A stretch of DNA of 64,000 nt from Symbiodinium natans (taxonomy: Eukaryota; Sar; Dinophyceae; Suessiales; Symbiodiniaceae), in the NCBI GenBank assembly GCA_905221605.1, contig CAJNDS010002170.1, positions 462,398 through 526,397 on the forward strand, given 5' to 3'. Shown one piece after another: positions 1 through 11,300 of this stretch; the stretch's first letter is position 1; every line of letters begins with the position of its first letter. The translations under genes were made by a program, and so were the position numbers. The notes under the pieces were generated by a model. The model searched no databases and was not told where the DNA came from. It was given only the letters and a program-made list of their open reading frames with translations.

Positions 1-18
1 AAAACCCCCAAAATAGAC

Positions 19-2295
19 CCAAAGGCAACTCTTGGGCTGCAGCCGTGACCCAGCCGCTGACCCCATCCACCTCGGAGGCGTCAACGTGCCAGACGGCTGT
101 GCAGGTCTTTGTGCCTGCCTTTATGATGCAAATCTGTCCCGCAAAGTGTGCCTAAAGCCCGAAGGCCCTCATCTCCCCAAACCCCAAACCCCTGCCCAGA
201 GCTCTCCGCGGTCTCTTTCGGAGTTTAGGGTTCTCCGTTCTCGGAGGCACTGTAGGCCGGAATCCGCGTCGCCCATCTTCGAATCATTAGGAATACTTCG
301 GGGCCTTTGTCAGTGCCTTGGGAAGAGTTTTTTTTCCCGGAGCACCCAAAGGGGCCCAAGTGTGGGATGCCTGGCTCTTCAAAGCCTCTTGAAGAGCCAT
401 GCTGGAAGCCCTCAAGCAATAAAAGCCCTCAGAGCCCAACAAAAGAACCATGAAGCCCAACAACAGAGTTCGTAAACCCTAGAAGTGAAGCAAGAGGTTT
501 AGGGTGGAAGTGAGGCAAACGATGGCAGTAGGCCCCAACATCCCTTACCCCTCGGAAAGTCTGCATCAGCCAGGAGGCCAGAGCCACACAAGGAACTCGT
601 TCGAGTCCAAGGGGCTCCTTGGATGTGTCTTGGTGTAGTTACATGCTCCCTTAATATGGGCACTTAAACGGGTTCCCCGTATATACCCCTTGTGTACCCA
701 GCACAAATTAAGGGCCCATACTTCGAAAACCCTTTGAAGGAGGTTCGGGGCCTCACTAAGGGCCCATGAAACTACCCTTAGAATGTCGTCTTTGGGGGTT
801 GAGCGGCTTAGGGCCTTTGCTCCCAAAACTTCTCAAAGGCTCCTGAACATAAAAGGTTTAAAAAGGCGGCATAGGGCTTAGCGGCTTAGCGGTGTAGTAG
901 GATGATTTCGGGTCGGGCTTCTCGTGAGGCATCTGCTGGCAGAGACCTGATTCTGGTATGAGCATGAAAGGCTCCCCGCTGAAGTTTACCCCCCAATACT
1001 GAACCCTAACCTTGCACACTGAGACGAAAGGTTCAGGGATGCTTTGTGTTTAGCGTCTGCGCAGAAAGAAGGCATGCAAAAGTTAACGCCGCGACGCGGC
1101 TAGGGCTTTTCTCGAAAATCCATGATTAAACGCTAAGCCGGATCTTATCGAAGGCTACTTACCAGAACAGCCGAAGCCAAGGTGACCGTGTTGTGCGCAT
1201 TTTCACAGCCGAAGCTGGCCATCCAGCAAGAGCGAATAGCGGAGTCGAAACAAACTTAAGCCAAAGCAGTCTCATGTCGCGCATCGGACCAAGGCCTTCA
1301 ACCCCCAATGAGCATCTAAGAGCGGAGCAGGTTTTGGGGTGTAGCAGTCCAAGTCCCCCCAATGTGCAGCAAAAACCAAGGCAACCCCCAATCCCGCACA
1401 CACTGACTCACAAAACCCCGGGCCCTACAACCCCCTCAAAGCCCTCTGAACCAAACGCCCCCAAAGCTTGGTATGTTCCCCCTTATCCTAACAATCCATA
1501 ATCGGGAATAGACCCCCCACCCCTTTATAGTCCATAACTAATTAAGGACTGTTAGGACTGCTGGACAACATCCCAACCCAACGCCCCCGCAAAACAACCC
1601 GACAAGAACCCACAACCCCGTCGCCCGAGGTGCATCCTTTCGGATCGTGCCCTGGATCTCCAGGAGCTCATCAACTTGGAGCTTCCGCACCTTTGGAGTT
1701 GAGGGGCTTTGCCCGGGTTCTTAGAAGGGAATGGGGGAAGAAGGTATACCCGACATAGTGCCTTCAAGGGTATATAAGGGGATATAGGGTGCCCCATTCC
1801 CTCATGTCCTACTACCAGGAAGGGTTTCCAGCCGTTTTTGACGAGAAGGGGTGGTGTAGGTGTTTGTTGTCTCAGGAGTCTGGGGCTTCTGGGGTTTCAT
1901 AGAGAGACGGGGTGCGGACTTGTGTTTGCTTTTTTTGTTCAGCTCCGTTCTTCGCGTTGGCTCTCCTTCTCCTACCTCCATGTTTGTTGTACCAAAGTGG
2001 TTTAGGGTGTATAGGCCCTGCTCAAAAGCTTAGGATCTCTGGACCCGGAGAAATGTTCCTGTACAGTTCGTGCATTTGGGATGCAGCCTACAAACCTGAA
2101 CCCGAAGTCGTGACCCCGCAACCATGCAACCTCAGCACCAAGCCTCGTTTTAGGACACGACTCCGTCGAACCCCCTCTGACGGTTTAGGATGTCAATCTG
2201 GCAGCCTCCTGAGAACTTTGGCTCTCGAACTTGTCCGTGATGGTGGTGGCGCGCATGACCCTGCAGGTGGCAAACCCTCCGCCAACACCCTGCCG

Positions 2296-2342
<47 letters not shown>

Positions 2343-5300
2343 ACAGCAAAACCACACACAAAGCAAGCACGCAAAAGCGCCCGGAACAGGAGCCTAATGC
2401 CCTACGCGATAAAACCCTTCGCCAGGAAAACAACCCGAAAGCCCTAACGTAAAAAACCAAAAAAGCCCCCAAAATCCCTCAAGCCCTACAAGCCCCAACT
2501 GCCGAAAACCCCCTCAAAAAACCCTGAGAATGCCCAAAACATCTTAAACCCCTTTGAGTCCCGGGGCCTCTGGTAGTCGGAGAGCATTGCAGAGAACGCG
2601 CGCCGGGTAAGGCCATGCGGGGCGAGCAGCTGCAATGCCACCGGCACCTGTGGGTCACAGCTCTTGGCGTTTCAGGCTCGGTAGAACCCTTCTACTCCTT
2701 TGGCGGGCGTTTGTAAATTGTAGCCCCCTGGTCTCAGTTTCATGATCCGAATGCCGTGAGAAAAGAACCTCCCAGAAGGACCCTACATTTAAGCAACACC
2801 CCGGTTTCAACACCCCCCATTTCGGGGGTCCATCCAGGGTCTTGCATTGGGGCGCCTGTTTTCGCTCGTTTTGACACTGCAACAAAGCCAAAGAAGTCCA
2901 CCCTCGAAAGCCCTCAAAACCCTAAACCCCAAAACCTAAAAGCGTCCTGCCTTCTCCTCAGAGAGGCCGCACTCCAGGCCTCAAAAAACACTTTCTCCAA
3001 GGGCGTTTGGGTGGGGACATTTTTTTTGTCATTTTCTAAGGGCCCTAAGAGCCCCAATAGTTCTGAAGCTCAATCACCTCAAGTCCGTATATGGGTTCGG
3101 ACATATTGGTACGTAGTTAGGTCTTGAGGGGACTGCCACATAGGGGCTTCGCCTAACCTCTACCGTAAGCTTAATGCCCTCAGCTTTCTTGACAATCCCA
3201 AGGGGCCATAGCGCCCGAAGAAATCCGCCAGCTGTTGCTGGCTCACCTCCTGGGCTTCTTTCGCGTCTGCTTCTGGTTGTTGCTTCACTACCTCAACCCT
3301 GAGCCCTGACCTGAAGACACAATTGAAACACCCTTGGACAGACATTCTCCGGAGCCTGACCTCGGAACCGTATGGCCGCAGAGCCTACGCTTTCAAGCCT
3401 CTTCGGGATGCTTTAGGTTTCCTTTCGCTACTCAGGCCTTTCCTTCGGGTAATTCAAGAACCACGCCATGGATGATGTGAAGGTGTTTCTTTGCAGAGTT
3501 ATCTAGGTTTCTGGTCTACCGACTGCAGTCTTGAAATGAAGCTGCAGCTCCAAAACCCTAACTGCAAGGTATTCTTGAAGAAAAAAGAAGCTCCTTGTGG
3601 AAAGTGCGGATTTAGCACGACCATGCTTTGCCGACAACACGTTGCTCGAACGACAGGCGTTATCTCATGCTTTGGTGTTGCAGGCGAAAGCGGGGCCATC
3701 AAGCTTCGACCTGATGCCATGCTGCCCAGAATGAATGCCAGACCTGCTGCCGCGGCTCCTCGGTATTGTCCGCGAGCTCATCGAAGAGTTGGTCGGGCTG
3801 GTACAAGTTGCCTTTCTTGAGGGCTCATGGGTACTTCTGGGTAGGGGTGCCTTGGCAAGACAACCGGCCTGCTGGGGACCCAAACACACACTGCAAGCCC
3901 GAAACACCGCACCCCAAAACCTTCAATCCATGAAGACACCCCCCACCCCCCTTGTGGCCTTCGCCGCGCCGCGCGGCTAGCCGCAGCGCCATCAGCACTG
4001 CCTCGCAGGCCTCGGAGGTCCTCAGGCGTTGGGAGAGTTTCAGGGTAACACCCAGTGCCTCGGAAGCTCTGCCTAAGCTCTTGGCTCTGAGCCATAAATC
4101 CGAAGCCCTTGAACCCCAAGCTTTCATGTGCCATTTCGGCGAAGTGAAACCCTACGCAGCCATATGCTTCCAGGCTTTTATACGGTTGGAGTCGATTTTT
4201 GCGGCTCAAGTTACCCTAACAGCTGATAACCTTACAGCCGCACTTATAAGTACCCCTGAACCTCCAAGCGAACCCATTTCGGGTTTGGGGGTTGGCTTTT
4301 TTTGTGAGGGGGAGGGACGGATTTCAGCTGCGAAGCTCCCCCCTCCACCCCGCCCCCTCGCAAAGTTGTCTTAAACTCGAACTTCCAAGCCGGGGTGCAG
4401 CCGCTGGTACGAAGTGGACACCAGACTGAGGGTGGCCTTCACCTTGTGAGACACTGGGTGTCAATCCTGGGTTTCGGGTCTAGGGCCCATGATCCCCCCA
4501 AAAAATCGCAAATACCCCAAGCGCCCTTCACCCTAAGCCGATGAACCATGATGAACCTACAATCCTGCATCATGAAGCATCGTAGCCTGGGCATTGTTGA
4601 CCCTTAGGGGGCTTTGAGTTGCGAGGGGCAGGGCTGAAAAGTGATTTGCAGCTGTCTGGGTGTTTGGTTTGGCAGTCTCACGCCGAGAAATCGAGATGCT
4701 CTTTGGGAGATACCGAGCTTGTGAATGGTGAAGCAACCGGGGGCTGAAGCGTTTGGAGCTTTGCGGACTTCAAAAAGGTGAGGTCTCCAAAGTTTTCATG
4801 CGTAGGTTATTGTCGGTGTTTCCATCATCCCAAGACGACACACCCAGAAGCCTTAAAATGCCACTTCTAGCCCTTCGCAGCCCCACCCCCGGAGATCGGG
4901 TTGAGGGTTCAGGGGTTCAACCCTTGAAAACCCGGGCCAGCACCTTGCGGTCCGCCGCCTTGCAGCGCACCTGGAGGCGTGCGAACTCGACTTTGGCGTC
5001 CAGAGTCAGCTGCCTTTCTGGGCGTTGCAGGGTTTCCCAGAATTTCTTGGAATTCAGACTTTCGGGATGCGGCAGTTTGGGGGTGCAAAAGACTTCAACG
5101 ATGTTGTATGGGACAACGTGGACATGATCATACGCCTAAACCCCCCATTAATTAGATGATAGTCACACAGGTTGGTGGGATTTGGCTTCGTGTTTGCCTG
5201 CGTTGTTTGGGTTGTCTAAAACAAAATTAGTTGGACCCCGTGGGGTTTCGAAGCCAAAAACAAATAGGTCTGTAAAACGATCGAAAACAATGTAGATACC

Positions 5301-8300
5301 AATTACAGCTGTTTTAGTACAAACCGGCGTTCACACCTTTCACGGCGTCGAGGGAGCCGATGGTCTAATCCTTCTTTGTGCTTCGGAAAAGGGCTGCACA
5401 ATTCCATCCAAAAGGGCACTGCCCCCATATCAAGAATGGCATGACTTCAAACCTCATTCCTAAACTGCACGTACTACATCTTGAAACCGAAGCACTCAAA
5501 CCTCGACACCCCTGCAACCTTCCAAGCCCTGAAGAGCCCCTAAACCCTAGGCCCTAGGATGCTAGGACACCTTCAGAAAAGTCCTGATGAGGGGGGCTTG
5601 CAGGTTTAAGGCTTTGAAGCGTTTTAGGGGTATAGCGCTAGGGCTTCAGAATGTCGCTGTCGAGGAGCATTTTCTGGGAAGAGCTGAGCAGTGACTGCAC
5701 CTGCAGCGGTGCAAGAAGCCGTTCAGTCCCGATAGCAGTCCAGGATAACCTTGAAGCTTGTGAAAGCAACCAGCGCGAAGTCCATCACCTCTGAAAACTT
5801 TCGCCCTAAACCTTTCAGCAAGTTGTGCGGCTGGTCGCTAACATCGGTCATCACTGCGGCTGAGGTAATAATATGCACTTCGTCTATTAGCATATTATAC
5901 TGGCGTGTTCACTGTGTTCATTCACACGCCTTATAACGCCCAATAACATATCTTCTTTGGGGCGTTAAGATGCTGTACGTTTTGTTCGCGCCTATAATGC
6001 CATTTATCTTCGTGCGTAAACTTATAAAATAATTTTACTGGCGCGTGCAACGCTCACTTTATGCTTTCATCTCGGGATCTAGGATGGAATCATTACAGTA
6101 GGGTCATTGAGGTACCAATCGTCGGTTCTTGACAACACACCTTTATTAACTAGCCCTTTTAACTCAAGATCCACATCGTGAAGAAGATACCGCCCCTCTA
6201 CTTTCCTGGCTCATGATTCCATAGCTGGAGAACCCGATGTTGGGGTTCCGAGGGTGGGTTCTACGGGCTAGCAATCATGTAGTTAAAGTCGAACTCTGCG
6301 CAGGCCTCGGCCGCTTCCTCGGCCACCGCCTTGGCCTCCTGGAGCAGGTCCGGGAGACCTCGGAAGCGCATCTAAGGGTGACTTAAGGCTTCGAGAAGGG
6401 AAGCTTAGGGGAGTTTAGGGCTCTTAAGGGGAGCTGCAGGGCGGTGAAAGCATCTTGAATCGCCTCGCGTCCAGGACCAACACGGAGCCGGAGCCTGCCA
6501 CTCAGCCTCGAGCTTCGGTCGAGTGAGCTGTCGGCTCTGAAAGCCGAGAGCACATATCCGGCTCCTTGAGATGCCGTATTGCCTTAGCATGCTTCGCCGT
6601 CGAGGAGCTGCCATTTGGCGACCGTGGCAAAAAGCACTTGGTGGCGTTAGGGTTGAGGGTGTGGGGGCTTAGGCGGGTCTAGGGTTTTGTGGGACTTGGG
6701 GTGTGGGGTTTCCGGGATGCTTCAAGGGCTTGGGAAGGGCTGGGACTTTGGGGGGCGAGGGCGTGCAGGCTTAGTGGAGAACTTTCTCCGCCGGTTTACA
6801 GTAGCTCGTCTTCGTTCCTTCCGCGGGATCCTCTCCATCAAGAACCCCGAGCCCAAAAGCGTCCTTGAACACCTCCGGCGCCCTGAAGGCCTGAAGCCCT
6901 GGAGCCAACAGAGTTTCTGCCGCAAGCCAGCCTTGAAGAATCAAATCTGCATTCCTCTTAAACCCTGACTTGATGTACCATAGTCTCAACTAAAACCAGC
7001 CCAAGGAAAAGACATGCTGGACTGCAGGTAATCCACATACTCAGCTCCGAAAGCCCGCTCCTTCCTGAATCCCTCCAGCCTCCAGCCTTCAAGCCCCCAT
7101 AAGTTAGAAGCCCCATATTCAGCAGCCGAAGGTCTGTTGATAGGCAGCTCGGCCGGCTTGGCGGCGGCCGCCAACAAAGAGGCGAGCTGACAGGGGGGAA
7201 GGGGCGGGGGCGTAGATTTTGGCGCTTCTGCGAGTGAAGGGAACCAACCCTCTCACAAAAAACGACGACCGTTGCTCCGGGAAACTCCCCGCCCCCTCTG
7301 AATTCTTCAACTAGCTGCGGTTTAAGGGCTTATGGGCATCGGCATGTGGCGATGCCTTCTTCTCCAGCTGACCCAAAGCTCCCACTGCCTGGCTGGAACG
7401 AGTGGCTAAGCCCTGCATGAAGGTGAAGGTTCATGGGTGATTGCTTTTTAGATGGAGTGGAAAAGCCGGGGCGCTGTACTTCTCAAACCCCAAGGGTAGG
7501 TAGTTACAAGCACACGCGACTATCTTACTACATACTGACAGCCATGCGTAGGAACTTGGGCTTCCAGCCCTAGCACCCATTCCTGGCCTCCTTGACTTTG
7601 CCCAGGCACTGAGAGCGCGATCGTTCTTGGATGGTCTCCTGCGCGAAGGTTCAGAGTTTATGCTCTGGAGCCTCTCTATGGTTGGCTTCCACTATGGTCC
7701 GCTGTAAACCTTAAACCCGCAAAAAGGGCTTGCCGCGACAGGCCGTCCTTCTTCGAGTGGTGAAGATCAACAGTACAACTTCAAGCTCCGACTTCACATG
7801 CGGTCTCCATCAAACCCTCGGCCCTAGGCCCCAAAACCTCCCTTTCGGTCTCCCTGCGGTTTCTGGAGGGTTTGAGGCATCCTCCTCACTCAGGCTCCAA
7901 GATGTTCATATTCTGAGCATCTTTTGTTTTGGTGCAAACTGTATGAAGTGCTTCTGCAAATTTGATCTTCGGAATGTATGTGGCAGAGTCCTTCTTGCTG
8001 GTCTTGTGCCTCACCAAAGCTTCCACGACTAATTCTTGCGGCATTAGCTTCGACCACAGCTCATCTTTTGGAAGATTTGGTACTTGAATGTCTTTGAAAG
8101 ACATGATTTTGAACTGGTGATATGTCAGTGTTTCCATGCCAGAGTCGAGCATCTTCTTCATGAAAGCTTCCTGAAGTCTGCTCCAGCTGCATACTTTTTC
8201 ATCTCGGTTTTTTTGGCTGGTCTCTTCTGCGGTGATGATAGCTGCGAGTCCTGCGTCCGCTTGCTCGTGCCGCTGTCTGATTGGAAGATCGCAAGCTTGA

Positions 8301-11300
8301 CGCATCGAGTCTTCAGTGAGGTACATATCACCGCCATTGACATAATCTTCAATGAGTTGATAGCACGACTCTAGTGTGCTCCGCTTCGAAGGCCCATTGT
8401 AGACGGTGTCCAGCAATCGATGCTTGAGCTTGCGTAAAAAACTTGCTCAAAGTTGGATCGCTCTCGAAGATACCGTCCAGCTCGTGATCGTCATACTTCT
8501 CGAGAAATTTCTTGGCGATGAACCGAGCCTTTACTTTCCACACGAAAGCTCTTCGAAGCATCGAGTTAAAATTGGACAAGTTGACGCCCGCAAAGCCCAT
8601 CAGGCGATTCACTTCGAGTCTTTTCCATCCTATAATGGAAAACATTCGAGTTGTATAGCCGTATGGCTTACGGCCCATAATCCCATCGCCGGACATGGTC
8701 CTCTTGTACAGGTCCGTGTGTAGCTTCTTGGAGGATTCCGGCGCTTCTTGCCCTGTAATAATGAAGCATCGAGCCAGTGACTCGACTTGTTTGCGCAGCT
8801 CCTCATCCATGTACCACACATTTGGATCGAACATGCAGTGATTGTGTTTGTACATTTCCGCTAGATGCTGAGAGTACAGACTTTGACCGACGCCGCCTGG
8901 CGACACCCCTATGAAGCAACGGTCTACATTCAAGCCGCGCTTTGCTATTGCTAGCGCTGCCTGGCAGCAGACGAAAACATCATGATTCGCCCAAAAAGTT
9001 TGAGAGTAGAAGCGCTGTAGGCGTTCTTCGTTGCCTTGCATCACGGGATCCAGAAGAGAGCGTGGTATGCTCACATAGCAGTTGTTGGCTGGGCCTTTCG
9101 GTACAGGAGTAACTGCAAAGGGGGCGCCAGGCTTGTCGTACGCAAGGCAGATGTCGTCAAAGCAAACACAGGGCTGACGCTCATCCTCCGTCTCACACCA
9201 CTCTACGATAAGGGAAATCATCTTTGTATGCATGAACTGCTGCTTCAAACAGAAAGCTAACTTAAAGGGTTGCTGTTTGCCTTTTGGGCAGCCCCGTGAG
9301 ACCCCTGAAAAGCCTGGACGATCCCCAACACACGCCCCCTTCCTGGGGCCTGGAGGTCTTGAGGCTCCGGGGCCGCGAGGGCTCAAGTGACTTGGCCTAA
9401 CCTCCCCCCGCCTAACCACCCAGTATGATCGGAAGAAACCGGGTCCTTGATCCCATCGATTGCCTTTCGGTTCGAAGGGTTCAAAATGGGGCTTGAGGGG
9501 TTTTAGGTCGGCTTTAGCTGTTGCAGGGGTTTCAAAGGTTTAGGGGGTTTCATGGCAAAGTTCGTAGGAGTTGCCTTTTACTTCCAGACTTGGTGGTTGG
9601 AGCCGTGGGGACGACTCCTTCTCAGAAAGCCCAAAATCCTGGAGCTGAGAATGAATACTACATGCCCCAAAACAAGGCCCAGGCACCCCGCAGACTTTCT
9701 GAGGGCGGGGTTTTTGGGGGTTTAGGTGGGGCCTTCTGAATCTTCTGGATCCGGCCGAAGATGCTCCGGAGCTCTTTGAGTTCCAGGCCTGGCTGCGGTA
9801 GGGATATATATATATATGTATGTATACAGGGTATATCTATATATATCCGCCGACCCCAGCAAGCGGCGCGGCGTCACTGAAGACCCTCCCTGCCCTCACC
9901 GCAACCTCTTCCCCCTTCCCCTTCCCAACCATTCCACTCCACCTCTCCACTTGGCCCCACCACTCCACTTGGCCTTGCCTTCTGCCCCTAACCTCCCACC
10001 ACCCCCCCCTCCCCTTCCCAACAATCCCTCCCCCGCCCCTGCCCCATCCCTCTCACCGTACCCCCACTCCACCCACCACCAACCCCTTCCCCACCCCTAA
10101 CCCTCCCACCAACCCTCCATCCTCCTCCCCTACCCCTTCCCCACCCCCAATCCACCCTTCTCATCCACTGACCTCATCTCCTCCACCTACCCCCCTCCCC
10201 CCCGCCCAGTGCATCCGCTTGCTCCGCCCGCTCCTGCTTGCCCCACCCCCCACCCCCCCCAACCCCCCACCCCCCCCCACCCCCCACCCCCCCCCACCCC
10301 CCCACCCCCCCCCCCCCCCACCCCCCCCACCCCCCCCCACCCCCCCCAGCCCGCCTTCCCATCCTCCTCCTCTTACCCCTTCCCCCATTCGCCCCCCCCC
10401 CCACCACCACCCCTTCCCTCCCACTACCCTTCCCCTTCCCAACCATTCCACTCCATCCTCCTCCCCTCTCTCAGACTCGATCAGATGACTGACTTTAAAG
10501 GGCTCCAGTCCATGCCCGCCCGCTCCGCTTGCTCCGCCCGCTCTGTTTGCTCCGCCCTTCCCCCCACCCCCCCACCCACCCCCCCCCCCCCCCCCCGCTC
10601 CGCTTGCTCCGCCCCTCCTTGCTCCGGCCCTGCCTTCCACCCCCCAACTCCCCAATCCCCCCACCCGCCCCCCCCCAACCTCCCCCTCCCTGGCCCTATG
10701 CCAGTGGCTCATGGCCACCTGGTTTTACGGGCCTCGCCCTTGATGGTCCCTTGACCCTGTGCCGACTGGCTCATGGGTCCACAGTTTTACGGGCCTCTGG
10801 CCCTTTGCCTCTCTAGACTCGATCAGATGACTGACTTTAAAGGGCTCCAGTGCACAACAAGCGATGGGGATTTATCTCTGCCAAAATAGTTTTGCAGCAC
10901 GGTCGCAGCAACAGCAGCAGCAGCAGTAGCGGCAGTAAAACGCTGCTTGAGGTGCTTCTGGTATACTATCGTGGGTCTAAATCCAGAAGCCTGGACCGCA
11001 AACCCTGAACCCATGAACCAACAAACCCTTAAAGCACCAAACCGAGAGCCTAGACCATCAACCCGTCCTGTTCAAACAATGCTGGGTTGCAGAAGTCCGC
11101 TTCGCTTCTGACATGCCCAGCTCGGACCGGCGCTTCTGCTCAGGATTAAGGGTTTGGGATGAATCCTTAAACCCCCAAACCCTAAACAGCAGGGGATCCT
11201 GCATCGGCAGCATCGTTTTCGAAGTCAGTGGCTGAACTGATGGAGTTGAGTTGTTTGGTTGGCTAAGGTTGCGCAGTTTAGGAGTTTCGGGTTTAGGGTT

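Noticed and set aside
10161-10754. Proline-rich and glycine-rich frames over 180 codons
   Set aside because: All frames of the C-rich polypyrimidine tract stay open by composition.
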